The notes: generated from the sequence alone by a model not told the origin. A DNA stretch of 64,000 bases from Stutzerimonas stutzeri (GCF_002909485.1 NZ_PPXG01000005.1:62001-126000); one strand, 5' to 3'; shown: positions 44,550 through 53,424, numbered from the stretch's first letter. Translations and numbers: made by a program.

Positions 44550-45022
44550 ACAAGACCGCCCTTCAGCAGCAGATCATCGCCACCCTCGAAGCCGACCGCG
44601 AAGTCGCCAAAGCCGTGCTGGCCGCCACCCACGAGGCGGCCACCCATGCCGAAAGCAAGGCCGAGAACAAGTACGACACCCGTGGCCTGGAAGCCGCCTA
44701 CCTGGCTGACGGCCAGCGGAGGCGCCTGTACGAGATCGAGACGGCGCTTGCTGCTTACCGCAAGCTGGAGCCGAGTATTTGTCCGGCCGGTAACGTGCGG
44801 GTCGGAGCGCTGCTATGTCTGGAGCATGACGGCCATGAACGCTGGTTTTTCCTTGGCCCCGACGCGGCGGGACTGAAGTTGCAGCACGAGGGGCGGGAAA
44901 TCCTGGTGATCTCGCCTCGCTCACCGCTGGGGCAAGGCCTGCTCGGTCGTGAGGTGGGAGATGAGGTGGGCATTCGGGTAAACGCCCTGCCGCAGGTGTA
45001 CACAGTGCTGGACGTGCAATAA
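44546..45022 (+). CDS. GreA/GreB family elongation-factor-like protein
   Basis: This 158-residue protein has an N-terminal helical region (AVLAATHEAATHAESKAENK) that could form the Gre coiled coil. The C-terminal FKBP-like domain is clear from ILVISPRSPLGQGLLGREVG, which parallels the GreA segment around SPIARALIGK. Gre proteins insert into the RNA polymerase secondary channel. Whether this one retains the acidic tip residues is unclear, so it may act as a different secondary-channel regulator such as Rnk. It is coupled to the hydrolase gene upstream. Confidence 0.78.
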   Translation: MNKTALQQQIIATLEADREVAKAVLAATHEAATHAESKAENKYDTRGLEAAYLADGQRRRLYEIETALAAYRKLEPSICPAGNVRVGALLCLEHDGHERWFFLGPDAAGLKLQHEGREILVISPRSPLGQGLLGREVGDEVGIRVNALPQVYTVLDVQ

Positions 45023-45061
45023 CGGACCTGCCACTGGACGGTGCGAGTCGCTGATGCTTTC

Positions 45062-45340
45062 GTGGGAGGCCCGCCCTCGGGGCGATGCTTTTGATCTGGG
45101 CAATGCGGTGCCTGTATTCGCCGCGGGGGCGCGCCTCCCACTGGGTCGGTGCGGGCGCTTGGCTTTTGTGGGAGGCCCGCCCTCGGGGCGAAGCTTTTGA
45201 TCTTTGGGTAGGTGCGGTGGCTGTATTCGCCGCGGGGGCGAAGCTTTTGATCTTCGGGCAATACGGTGGCTGTATTCGCCGCGGGGCGCGCCTCCCACTA
45301 GGGCAGTGCGGTCGCTGGTGCTTTTGTAGGAGGCCCGCCC
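45062..45340. repeat. REP cluster, family B (GTGGGAGGCCCGCC), with internal tandem repeats
   Basis: Two inverted pairs, each opening GTGGGAGGCCCGCC and closing GCGCCTCCCAC (45062-45141; 45168-45298), are followed by a lone GTAGGAGGCCCGCC unit at 45326. Inside them GCGGTGGCTGTATTCGCCGC recurs three times with small changes, and GGGGCGAAGCTTTTGATCTT at least twice. It fills the gap between the convergent Gre-like and topB genes. Confidence 0.85.
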
Positions 45341-45351
45341 GGTCCATCCCA

Positions 45352-47298
45352 TCAATCCGCCGCACGTGCTTTTCTCGTGCGTGGGCCGCCCATCTTGCGC
45401 GCCGCGCCGCTGCGTTTCTTCTTCCACGGTTTCCCCCTTCGGCCAGAAGCAACCGGCGGGCCGCTGATGATCATGCGCAGCCCAGCGCAGCGCTCGACCA
45501 GCTTGCTCATCCAGGCCGACTGCTTGGCGACGAATTCTTCCAGCGGCATCTCGCCGCTCTGCACCATGTCCAGCGCCTGTTCCCAGATTGCCGTGGTGCC
45601 TGGGTCGGCGATCGGCCGTGGCACGGCGTCGATCAGGCTGAACGCGGCCGATGTCGCCGCCAGTGCCTTGCCCTGGCGAACCAGATAACCGCGGTCGAGC
45701 AGGCCCTGGATGATGCCGGCGCGGGTCGCCTCGGTGCCGATGCCGGTGGTGTCCTTGAGTTTCTGTTTCAGCCGCGGGTCGTCCACCAGCTTGGCGACGT
45801 TCTTCATCGCCTTGATCAGGTCGCCTTCAGTGAAGGGTTTCGGCGGCTGGGTCTGCTGGTCCTTGAGCGTGATATCGCCCACGGCATAGTCCTGGCCCTG
45901 CTGCAGCGTCGGCAGGCTTTGCGGCGCGGCTGCTTCACGATTGCCCCGTGCCGGCGCCAGCGCCTCGGGCATGGCGCGTTTCCAGCCGGGTTCGACGACG
46001 CGTTTGCCCACCGCCCGCAGTGCCTGGCCGGCGCAGTCGAAGTCGGCCTGGGTGCGGTCGTATTCGTGGTTGGGCAGGAACTGCGCCAGATAGCGCGCGC
46101 GAATCAGCGTGTAGACCGCACGCTGCCGGCCGGCCAGGCGTTCCAGACCACGCGCAGCGACGGTGGGGATGATGCCGTGGTGGGCGCCTACCTTGGCGTC
46201 GTTCCATGCCCGTGAGCGGCGCGACAGGTCCAGATGCGGTTGCAGCGCCGCGAGTGTCGGGTCGGCTTGCCCTAGCGCCGCGACAATCGCCCGCGCCTCG
46301 CCGTGCTGGCTCAGCGGCAGGTAGCCGCAATCGCTGCGCGGGTAGGTGATCAGCTTGTGGGTTTCGTAGAGCGCCTGGGCAGTGTCGAGGGTTTCCTGGG
46401 CGCCGAGGCCGAGCTTCTTCGAGCAGACCTCCTGCAGCGTACCGAGATCGAAGGGCAGCGGCGCCGCCTCGCGCTGGCGTTCGGTCTTCAGTTTCACCAG
46501 CCGGGCACTCTCGGCGTTGCGCATGGCTTCGGCAGCCTGCTGCGCACGGGCCTGATCGAGGCAGCGGCCCTGGTCATCGCAATGGTCGTCCGGCGCCTGC
46601 CATTGCGCGGTGAACGCGTTGCCATCGGCGAGCAGCTGCACATCGATGGCCCAGAACGGCACCGGGACGAAGTCGGCGATACTGCGGTCGCGGTCGACTA
46701 CCAGGCGGAGCGTCGGCGTTTGCACGCGGCCCACCGGCAGCACGCCCTGATAGCCGGACTGCCGGCCGAGCAGGGTGAACAGCCGGCTCATGTTCATGCC
46801 GATCAACCAGTCGGCACGCGAGCGGCCGAGGGCGGCGTGGTAGAGATTGAAGGTCTCGGCGCCGGGCTTGAGCGCGGCCAGCGCCTTGCGGATCGAGGCG
46901 TCGTCCAGCGCCGACAGCCACAAGCGGCGGATCGGCCCGCGATAGCGGCAGTGCTCGACCAGCTCGCGGGCGATCATCTCGCCTTCGCGGTCGGCGTCGG
47001 TGGCGATCACCAGTTCGCTGCATTCGCCGAGCAGGCGCTTGACTGCCTTGAACTGACTGGCGGTCTTCGGCTTGACCAACATCTTCCAGCGTTCTGGCAC
47101 GATCGGCAGGTCGGCCAGCACCCAGCGCTTGTAGCGCGGATCATAGGCATCCGGCGGGGCGGTTTCCAGCAGATGGCCGATGCACCAGGTCACCGTCACC
47201 CCGGCGCCCTGCAGGCAGCCGTCGCCACGTCGGTTGGCGCCGAGCACCTTGGCGATGTCGCGGGCCTGGGAAGGTTTTTCGCAGAGATAGAGTTGCAT
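45352..47298 (-). CDS. topB: DNA topoisomerase III
   Basis: This 648-residue type IA topoisomerase relaxes or decatenates DNA through a transient 5'-phosphotyrosine break. The N-terminal Toprim begins MQLYLCEKPSQARDIAKVLG, with the acidic metal site VIATDADREGEMIARELV. Other landmarks are ADWLIGMNMSRLFT, PVGRVQTPTLRLVVDRD and the catalytic tyrosine in LITYPRSDCGYLPLSQHGEA near residue 337. The C-terminus is basic (KPWKKKRSGAARK), as is common for DNA contact. The ATG at 47298 was chosen over a longer start because the conserved domain begins there. Confidence 0.95.
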   Translation of the reverse strand: MQLYLCEKPSQARDIAKVLGANRRGDGCLQGAGVTVTWCIGHLLETAPPDAYDPRYKRWVLADLPIVPERWKMLVKPKTASQFKAVKRLLGECSELVIATDADREGEMIARELVEHCRYRGPIRRLWLSALDDASIRKALAALKPGAETFNLYHAALGRSRADWLIGMNMSRLFTLLGRQSGYQGVLPVGRVQTPTLRLVVDRDRSIADFVPVPFWAIDVQLLADGNAFTAQWQAPDDHCDDQGRCLDQARAQQAAEAMRNAESARLVKLKTERQREAAPLPFDLGTLQEVCSKKLGLGAQETLDTAQALYETHKLITYPRSDCGYLPLSQHGEARAIVAALGQADPTLAALQPHLDLSRRSRAWNDAKVGAHHGIIPTVAARGLERLAGRQRAVYTLIRARYLAQFLPNHEYDRTQADFDCAGQALRAVGKRVVEPGWKRAMPEALAPARGNREAAAPQSLPTLQQGQDYAVGDITLKDQQTQPPKPFTEGDLIKAMKNVAKLVDDPRLKQKLKDTTGIGTEATRAGIIQGLLDRGYLVRQGKALAATSAAFSLIDAVPRPIADPGTTAIWEQALDMVQSGEMPLEEFVAKQSAWMSKLVERCAGLRMIISGPPVASGRRGKPWKKKRSGAARKMGGPRTRKARAAD

Positions 47299-47485
47299 GG
47301 AGGCTGTGACGGCAGCGGTCGATGACGCGAAGCATGTGCACAAACGGCGCTTCAGGCAATCTTTATCTGTATATGTATACAGTTGTTGCGGGCCGATGCC
47401 GGTGGTTCTTGAGCATGATCAAGTCTGGCGGCGGCGAGGAGGCTTAGCCTGTGGCCACTGCAACAACGCCCGAAAGGCACTCGCA

Positions 47486-47698
47486 ATGGCCAAGAAATTT
47501 CCCCTCGAACCTTCCCACCCCGAACGTGTGTGCTGGGGCTGCGACCGCTATTGCCCGGCGACGTCGCTGGCCTGTGGCAACGGCGCGGGCCGAACCCAGC
47601 ATCCGGCGGAAATGTTCGGCGAGGACTGGTATCTGGACGAATGCTGGGGCATCGACCCGGAGCTGATCGCCAAGACCCGCAAGGAGTCGTCGAGCTGA
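47486..47698 (+). CDS. DUF3079 small cysteine-rich protein
   Basis: This 70-residue protein begins MAKKFPLEPSHPERVCWGCD. It has four cysteines in the pattern C-x2-C-x3-C-x5-C (CWGCDRYCPATSLACGNG) and a fifth in YLDECWGID. The spacing suggests a metal or iron-sulfur site. The family is widespread in beta- and gamma-proteobacteria and is uncharacterised. AAGG lies upstream of the ATG at 47486. It is divergent from topB with about 190 bases between. Confidence 0.8.
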   Translation: MAKKFPLEPSHPERVCWGCDRYCPATSLACGNGAGRTQHPAEMFGEDWYLDECWGIDPELIAKTRKESSS

Positions 47699-47725
47699 TG
47701 TTGCGCCGGGTCCTGCCCTAGCAGC

Positions 47726-48955
47726 CTAGTCGCGGTCGGCGAAACGCTGCACCACCACACTGCCGATGATGTCGCCCTCGACATTGACCGCAGTGCGGAC
47801 GGTATCCAGCAGGCGGTCGATCGGCAGCAGGATCGCCACCGCTTCAGCCGGCAGGCCGACCGCCTGCAGCACCATCACCATGGTCACCATGCCCGCACTG
47901 GGAATCCCCGGCGCGCCGGTCGAGGCGATCATCGCGGTGAAGAAAACCACCGCCTGCTGCGCCAGGCTCAGCTCGATACCCATCAGATTGGCTACGAACA
48001 GCGCAGCCGCGGCTTCGTAGAGCGCCGTGCCGTCCATGTTCATGGTCGCACCAAGCGGCAGCACGAAGCCTGCAATGCCCGGGCGCACCTTGAGATTGTC
48101 TTCGGCACAGCGCATGGAGATTGGCAGCGTCGCCGCGCTGGAGCTGGTGGCAAACGCGGTGATCAGCGCCTCGCGGGTACCGCGGAAGAACCACAGCGGT
48201 GATTTACCGGTGGCCAGGAAGAGAATACCCGGCAACACGACGATGCCGTGGAACAGCGTGGTGGCGAACACCAGCACGATGAAACCGCCGACGGCGCTGA
48301 GCAGCGCCACGTCCTGCTCGGCCACCAGTTTGATCAGTAGCGCGAGGATGCCCAGCGGCGCCAGGCGCATGATCCAGCTAATGATGCGCATCATCAGCTC
48401 GAGAAATTCCTGCAGCACCACCAGGATGTTGCGGTAGCGCTCGCCGCCGGCCACCAGCGCCACGCCGATGAACATGGCGAATACCACGACGGCGAGGATG
48501 CTGCCGTTGGCCAGTGCGGCGAAGGGGTTCTGGAACAGGTTGGCGAAGAAGTGCAGGAAGAATTCGGGCAGCGTCAGCTGGCGCGCCTCGAAGTCGTTCA
48601 TGGCATCGGCGAATAGGTCGAGAGAAAGCCCTGCGCCAGGCTTGAAGACGTTCGCTGCTACCAGCGCCACCAGCATCGCGGCGCCGGTGGTCAGGGTGAA
48701 GTAGACCAGCGCACCACCCCAGACTCGATGCACTTGCCGATGTGCCTGCAGATTGGCCACGCCGACCACGATGGAAGTGAAGATCAGCGGAATCAGCACC
48801 ATTTTCAGCAGGCCGATGAAGATGCCGCCGAGCAGGGTGCTCGCGTAGAGCACGCCTTCGCGTACGGGCGCGTCGGTCGGCAGCGTGCCGGTCAGCCAGC
48901 CGATTGCGACACCCAGGCAGGCCGCGATAAGAATCTGCAGATTGAGACTGGGCAA
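47726..48955 (-). CDS. Dicarboxylate/amino acid:cation symporter (DctA/GltP family)
   Basis: This protein has about 409 residues with eight helices and two hairpin loops of the SLC1 fold. The serine-rich hairpin AFATSSSAATLPISMRCAED, the NMDGTALYEA motif near residue 300 and SAGMVTMVMVLQAVGLPAEAV are diagnostic. It imports a C4-dicarboxylate or glutamate/aspartate with sodium or protons. I place the start at TTG 48955, where GAGGAG lies upstream. The longer frame (TTG 49006) would translate a hexanucleotide repeat into ATATATAT and has no ribosome binding site. Confidence 0.87.
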   Translation of the reverse strand: MPSLNLQILIAACLGVAIGWLTGTLPTDAPVREGVLYASTLLGGIFIGLLKMVLIPLIFTSIVVGVANLQAHRQVHRVWGGALVYFTLTTGAAMLVALVAANVFKPGAGLSLDLFADAMNDFEARQLTLPEFFLHFFANLFQNPFAALANGSILAVVVFAMFIGVALVAGGERYRNILVVLQEFLELMMRIISWIMRLAPLGILALLIKLVAEQDVALLSAVGGFIVLVFATTLFHGIVVLPGILFLATGKSPLWFFRGTREALITAFATSSSAATLPISMRCAEDNLKVRPGIAGFVLPLGATMNMDGTALYEAAAALFVANLMGIELSLAQQAVVFFTAMIASTGAPGIPSAGMVTMVMVLQAVGLPAEAVAILLPIDRLLDTVRTAVNVEGDIIGSVVVQRFADRD

Positions 48956-48972
48956 GGGGTGGCTCCTCGGAT

Positions 48973-48996
48973 CGGTAGCGGTAGCGGTAGCGGTGG
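48973..48996. repeat. Short tandem hexanucleotide repeat upstream of dctA-like start
   Basis: CGGTAG is repeated three times, followed by a fourth imperfect unit (CGGTGG). The array lies 18-41 bases upstream of the preferred TTG start of the minus-strand symporter gene, just before its ribosome binding site. Confidence 0.7.
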
Positions 48997-49158
48997 CGCT
49001 AAGCAAAAGAATGAATACCGCAGCGAAAGTTCGAAATCGCGCGGGCCGCCATCATACAGATGCGACGCAACCAGCGTGCCAATGCCCCGGGCGCCGGCGG
49101 TTGCAGACAAAGGCTGGCTGCTGGGTTTTCATGGAGCGCAGGTGGGGGAGCGCGAGAC

Positions 49159-49509
49159 ATGAGCGAACTGGAGCAGGGCATCGAACGGCGCATCGCTGGC
49201 GATATCGCCAAATGGCAGCGCGGCGTGCAGCAAAAGGGCGAGCCCTTGGTTATCGACAGTGGCTGGCTGCCGACGCCGCCAGCGCTTCGGTTGCCGTTCT
49301 CGGTGCTGGACAGCGCCGGGGTGCCGCCGCATGAGGTGGAGTTACTGGCGCAGCGCACGGCACTGCGTGAGCGGCTGCAAGCCTGCACCGACCCGGTGCA
49401 ACAGGCGCGCTTGGCGTGTGAGCTAAGCGGGTTGGAGCAGATCATCGCCTTTCGGCTGAAAGCGCTGCAACGCCTGAGCCGCAGCCAGGACAAGGCTGCT
49501 TACACCTGA
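49159..49509 (+). CDS. DUF1992 (YhdN/DnaJC28-type) domain protein
   Basis: This 116-residue protein shows the DUF1992 layout: IERRIAGDIAKWQRG, then GEPLVIDSGWLPTPPALRLP, then SAGVPPHEVELLAQRTALRERL and a helical end. The 'G-x-PL ... P-x-LRL ... AG-x-PPEVEL' pattern matches E. coli YhdN and the conserved domain of DnaJ homologue C28. The match is divergent and the function unknown. GGGGAG lies upstream of the ATG at 49159. It is divergent from the symporter gene and convergent with the SprT gene. Confidence 0.65.
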   Translation: MSELEQGIERRIAGDIAKWQRGVQQKGEPLVIDSGWLPTPPALRLPFSVLDSAGVPPHEVELLAQRTALRERLQACTDPVQQARLACELSGLEQIIAFRLKALQRLSRSQDKAAYT

Positions 49510-49687
49510 AAGGCCTGCTGGGTCGCACAGCACGCCTTGGCCGAAGGTCGGGAGCCTAGGTGCAGGAGGGGGCGGGTGCCTGTTGTCCATTCAACGATGG
49601 AGTGCGATATGCGGGTACGGCGGATGGTGCGCGTTTCGCTAACGTAGAGTGGCCAGGGCGACACCTGCTGGCCTGAATTGCATGCGC

Positions 49688-50182
49688 TTATTCGATGCGC
49701 TGTTTGCCGCTGAATGCCAGTGTTGTCTTGCAGCGGCGGCAGTAATAGCGCCGCCCCTTGGCAACCAATGCATGACGCTGGGGGCTGAAGGCGAACTCCT
49801 GCTCTGTGCAACTGCAGTTGTAAACGTAACGGGTAACGGGGCGGCGTTGGATCGCATAGGTATGGCAGCGGTCTGGAGCCAGTTCGTACACGCCTCGCAT
49901 GATCAGTTGCCACTCCTCGCCATGGGGCTGAATGCGCGAGCCAAACATCTGATGGGCAATCAGATGCGCCACCTCATGAGCGACGGTCTGACGCAGGAAG
50001 TGCTCAGTATTTTCCCGATACAGCTGCTCATTGAAGCGCAACAGGTTTTGCTGAAGGTGAGCCACGCCGGCCTTCTGGCCGCGGAGCTTGAGACTCACCT
50101 CGGCTCGCGTGAAGCGACGATTGAAAAACTGCTCGGCCAGCGTATAGCAGGCTTCGACACGGGCATTGAGACGCTCGGGCAT
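49688..50182 (-). CDS. sprT: SprT family zinc metalloprotease
   Basis: This 164-residue protein has the metalloprotease motif VAHEVAHLIAHQMFG near residue 70 (H-E-x-x-H) and a C-terminal zinc ribbon, with cysteines in NCSCTEQEF and YYCRRCKTTL. It resembles E. coli SprT and the protease core of eukaryotic Spartan, which degrades DNA-protein crosslinks. The bacterial role is not proven. It lies alone between the DUF1992 gene and the Yip1 pair. Confidence 0.9.
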   Translation of the reverse strand: MPERLNARVEACYTLAEQFFNRRFTRAEVSLKLRGQKAGVAHLQQNLLRFNEQLYRENTEHFLRQTVAHEVAHLIAHQMFGSRIQPHGEEWQLIMRGVYELAPDRCHTYAIQRRPVTRYVYNCSCTEQEFAFSPQRHALVAKGRRYYCRRCKTTLAFSGKQRIE

Positions 50183-50246
50183 TGGGCAACTCCTGAGAGC
50201 GGCGCATTATGCCAAACCAGCCGGGTCCGAGCAGCAGCTCTCGTTG

Positions 50247-50948
50247 TTACTCGTTTGGTCGCTCGTTGAATCGACGTTCGTTATCCAGTCCGCCCGGCTC
50301 GTCCTGTGGACGATTCTCCTCGAAACCGTAGCTTTGGTTCTGTGGTGTATTGCGTTCGTAAGTCGGGTCCAGTGCAAGGGACCAGAACAGGATCATCGGC
50401 ACCTTGAGGTTGACCAGTACCAGCAAACCAACACCCCAGGTGCACGCGCCGTAGAGGAAGGTATTGCGGTTGTCGATGCGCATGAACTTGGGCAGACCGA
50501 CGAACAACAGATACGTGGAGTAAATCCCTGCGACCACCAGCACTAGAATCGCGGTCCAGCGCGAAGGGTAGAGCGCGCCGAGGCCCGCAAAGAAGAAAGG
50601 CGTGATGACATAGGCGATGAAGCCTACGCACTGATTGAAGGTCGGGCGTGCATCGAAGGTGCGGGACATCCAGCGCAGAAAGAAACCCATGATGAAGGTG
50701 CCAGCGACGATCGTGATGTAGATCAGCGCGCTGAGTTGGAATGCGCTGCGGGTATCGAGCCAGATTCGCTCGTCTTCAACCAGGCTCCAGCCCACGTAAC
50801 GAGTGCCTATGAACATGCATATCGCTGGCAGCAACGCCCAGAGCAGCAGGTGGACGAGATAATTGGAACTGTTTTTTTCTTCGTCGCGGCGAATGTCGAC
50901 CCACGCCTGATCGGGGCGAGTGAGCAATGTGAAAAAGTGCGGGATCAT
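50247..50948 (-). CDS. Yip1 domain membrane protein (first of two)
   Basis: This 233-residue protein has five hydrophobic segments (about 30-215) characteristic of the Yip1 family. It begins MIPHFFTLLTRPDQAWVDIR and includes YSTYLLFVGLPKFMRID, shared almost exactly with the neighbour at 51133 (YTAYLLYVGLPKFMNIS). The polar C-terminal tail (about 205-233) is absent from the neighbour. Bacterial Yip1 proteins are uncharacterised. The ATG at 50948 has GGAGG upstream. The two genes appear to be a tandem duplication. Confidence 0.82.
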   Translation of the reverse strand: MIPHFFTLLTRPDQAWVDIRRDEEKNSSNYLVHLLLWALLPAICMFIGTRYVGWSLVEDERIWLDTRSAFQLSALIYITIVAGTFIMGFFLRWMSRTFDARPTFNQCVGFIAYVITPFFFAGLGALYPSRWTAILVLVVAGIYSTYLLFVGLPKFMRIDNRNTFLYGACTWGVGLLVLVNLKVPMILFWSLALDPTYERNTPQNQSYGFEENRPQDEPGGLDNERRFNERPNE

Positions 50949-51092
50949 ACCGAGCCTCCGTCTGCCTTGAGGGCCCCCCATGGCGCAAGCGAAGGGTGGC
51001 GTTATGGCTTTAGAACGGCATATGCGGTGAGGGTTTCCCTTTAATGTGCAGTCGTTTCGTCGCACAACGATGCAGCGATGATTTCAGCACGC

Positions 51093-51115
51093 AAAAAGGC
51101 CGCCTGGGGGCGGCC
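51093..51115 (-). terminator. Rho-independent terminator after the second Yip1 gene
   Basis: On the minus strand GGCCGCC-N4-GGCGGCC is followed by five Ts, just downstream of the stop at 51133. The stem is the same as in the terminator at 11479. It insulates the two Yip1 genes, so the downstream copy at 50247 should have its own promoter. Confidence 0.88.
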
Positions 51116-51132
51116 TTCAGAGGTGAGGTTAT

Positions 51133-51732
51133 TTAGCGGACGTAGACCGGACCGACGCCCATCCCCCAGGTAATGACGGAGAGGGCAATGATCGCAACCA
51201 GTACTACCAGGCCCACCGCAAGTACCGAACTGGAGAACATGAAGCCCTCATCCTCCGAGATATTCATGAACTTCGGCAGCCCGACATATAGAAGATAGGC
51301 CGTGTAACAGACCGCCGCCGTACCCACCAGCATACCGAGCCACAGGTGTGGGTAGAGGCCAGCCAGCCCGCCGATGAATAGCGGGGTTGCGGTGTAAGCG
51401 GCGAAGACGATGCACTGGGTCAGTGTCGGGTTGGCGTCGTAAGTGCGTGCCATCCAGTGGATGAAGCCACCCATCACGGCAACTCCGGCCAGCATCGCAA
51501 AATACGCAAGTATCGCCAGCTGCATGCAGCTTGCCTGAGTCAGCTTGACCGGCTCTCCGCCGCCGATGCTCCACCCCACCTGGGTAGCGCCGATATACGC
51601 CGATACGGCCGGAATGGCCGCCAGCAACAGCACATGCGTGAGGTACATGTGGCTGACGGTTTCTTCCTCTCCGCGGATTTCGGTCCACTCTCGGCCAGGG
51701 TGGGTGAACAAACCCCAAACGTGATTGATCAT
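51133..51732 (-). CDS. Yip1 domain membrane protein (second of two)
   Basis: This 199-residue protein has five hydrophobic segments and begins MINHVWGLFTHPGREWTEIR. It has the Yip1 pattern of an N-terminal amphipathic segment then helices, including CYTAYLLYVGLPKFMNISED. It is clearly homologous along its length to the 233-residue neighbour, lacking only the polar tail. A terminator follows its stop, so the pair is not a single operon despite being adjacent. Function unknown; a role in membrane organisation is speculation. Confidence 0.82.
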   Translation of the reverse strand: MINHVWGLFTHPGREWTEIRGEEETVSHMYLTHVLLLAAIPAVSAYIGATQVGWSIGGGEPVKLTQASCMQLAILAYFAMLAGVAVMGGFIHWMARTYDANPTLTQCIVFAAYTATPLFIGGLAGLYPHLWLGMLVGTAAVCYTAYLLYVGLPKFMNISEDEGFMFSSSVLAVGLVVLVAIIALSVITWGMGVGPVYVR

Positions 51733-51871
51733 GCCAGCGTCTCCTCAATTTATGGAGGGTCGCTTCGCCTGGCAGTCGTCATCGAGGACGGCGCGTGCGA
51801 CCTTATGTCGCAGTATAGGAATACGCACCGCAGATGCACCAAAAGGGTTAGAGCGTTTCGAAGCTATGGGG

Positions 51872-52465
51872 TCAGCGGTAATAGCGCTCTAGTATTTCCA
51901 TGGCCAGGTTGATCGATTGCAGGCGCTGGGTGCTACCACCGCGATCAGGGTGATGGAGGCCGACCAGCTGACGATAACGGCGTTTGATGACGTCGAGGTT
52001 CAGCGGCTGCGAGGAACGATCAAGTTCGAACAATTCGAGAGCGGCCTGCTTGTCATCGCTGCCCTGCATACGCGTCCAGAAACTGGCGAGCAGGCGTTCG
52101 ACGTCGTCCTCATCGGTGTCCCTGAGGTTGGAGATATCCAGGTAATACTCGCGCAGTGCGTCCTGCTCGGTGAGGCCGGCGCTGGCACTTGCATAGGGCA
52201 GCAACTGGATGTGCAGAGGGCTGATCTGCAGGTGGCCGCTGGCTTCAGCCCAAAGGCGATCACGCAGCCGATAAAGTCCGTTGAAGACCAGAAAATGCGT
52301 GCGAAAGAGCACCAGTTTGTCGGTCAGCGGCAAATTGGGGACATGCGTGCTGTGCCGGCGCTTGAGCTGTTGGATCAGCTCATATTCGCTGCAGCCTTCG
52401 GGTTTGTCCTGCAGCAATACGAGCAGGTGGCCTGGCAAGTCCAGTGCGGGGGAAAGGTCGTCCAT
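51872..52465 (-). CDS. DnaJ-related protein with C-terminal J domain
   Basis: This 197-residue protein has an N-terminal DNAJ_related domain (LLVLLQDKPEGCSEYELIQQL, LPLTDKLVLFRTHFLVFNGLYRL). A J domain sits at the extreme C-terminus (about 150-197), with the essential HPD in RRYRQLVGLHHPDRGGSTQR. The HPD motif lets it stimulate a DnaK-type ATPase. The placement of J at the C-terminus is normal for this family. Client proteins are unknown. It is divergent from ttcA. Confidence 0.9.
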   Translation of the reverse strand: MDDLSPALDLPGHLLVLLQDKPEGCSEYELIQQLKRRHSTHVPNLPLTDKLVLFRTHFLVFNGLYRLRDRLWAEASGHLQISPLHIQLLPYASASAGLTEQDALREYYLDISNLRDTDEDDVERLLASFWTRMQGSDDKQAALELFELDRSSQPLNLDVIKRRYRQLVGLHHPDRGGSTQRLQSINLAMEILERYYR

Positions 52466-52599
52466 CTGGCGAGCCTAACACAGGGCCTAAGGCGGTCTTC
52501 TGGTGCTGGTTCACATCCGGGTATACGGCGAACGGGCTGCGGCCAGGCTTGCTTTGCGCGTAAAATGCGCGCCTTTCGCATCTCATCCGGACACCTGAA

Positions 52600-53424
52600 A
52601 TGGGCAACCTCTCGGTCAACCAGAACAAACTGCAGAAGCGCCTGCGCCGCCTGGCGGGCGAAGCCGTTACCGACTTCAACATGATCGAGAATGGCGACAA
52701 GGTCATGGTCTGCCTGTCCGGCGGCAAGGACAGCTACACCATGCTCGACGTACTGCTTTATCTGCAGAAGGTCGCGCCGATCAAGTTCGAGATCGTTGCC
52801 GTGAACATGGACCAGAAGCAGCCGGGCTTTCCCGAGCACGTGCTGCCCGAGTACTTGAAGTCCATCGGTGTCGAATATCACATCATCGAAAAGGACACCT
52901 ACTCGGTGGTGAAGGAGAAGATTCCGGAAGGCAAGACCACCTGCTCGCTGTGCTCGCGCCTGCGCCGTGGCACGCTGTACACCTTTGCCGACGAGATCGG
53001 TGCGACCAAGATGGCGCTCGGGCACCACCGTGACGACATCCTGGAAACGTTCTTTCTCAACATGTTCTACGGCGGCACGCTTAAGGCCATGCCGCCCAAA
53101 CTGCTTTCCGATGACGGGCGCAACGTGGTGATTCGCCCGCTGGCCTACTGCAATGAGGCAGACATCGAGGCGTACTCCAAAATGAAGGAGTTTCCGATCA
53201 TCCCGTGCAACCTCTGTGGTTCGCAGGAGAACCTGCAGCGCCAGGTGGTCAAGGAAATGCTGCAGGAATGGGAGCGCAAGTCGCCGGGTCGCATCGAAAT
53301 CATGTTCCGCGCGCTACAGAACGTGGTGCCTTCGCAGCTGGCCGATCGCAACCTGTTCGACTTCAAAAGCCTGCGCATCGACAACGAGGCCACGCCGCGT
53401 TTCGTTGATGTGATGAGCCTGTAG
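52600..53424 (+). CDS. ttcA: tRNA 2-thiocytidine(32) synthetase TtcA
   Basis: This 274-residue enzyme adds sulfur to cytidine 32 of certain tRNAs, using ATP and an iron-sulfur cluster. The PP-loop [10 protein letters not shown] is near residue 38. The cysteine pair of TtcA is in [19 protein letters not shown], and a further CxxC follows in [16 protein letters not shown]. Also visible: [20 protein letters not shown]. Length is close to the usual 310 or slightly less. REP sequence and a short T-run follow the stop. Confidence 0.95.
   Translation: MGNLSVNQNKLQKRLRRLAGEAVTDFNMIENGDKVMVCLSGGKDSYTMLDVLLYLQKVAPIKFEIVAVNMDQKQPGFPEHVLPEYLKSIGVEYHIIEKDTYSVVKEKIPEGKTTCSLCSRLRRGTLYTFADEIGATKMALGHHRDDILETFFLNMFYGGTLKAMPPKLLSDDGRNVVIRPLAYCNEADIEAYSKMKEFPIIPCNLCGSQENLQRQVVKEMLQEWERKSPGRIEIMFRALQNVVPSQLADRNLFDFKSLRIDNEATPRFVDVMSL

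Noticed and set aside
44574-45452. 292-codon minus-strand frame across the REP cluster
   Set aside because: Its product is a repeated Arg/Ala/Pro-rich sequence produced by translating the REP units; it overlaps the Gre-like gene and the topB end.
46303-47325. 340-codon open frame opposite topB, and similar long frames at 34479-35537 and 58254-59260
   Set aside because: All are antisense to well-supported genes and have the low-complexity Gln/Ala/Val/Gly composition of third-position GC shadows.
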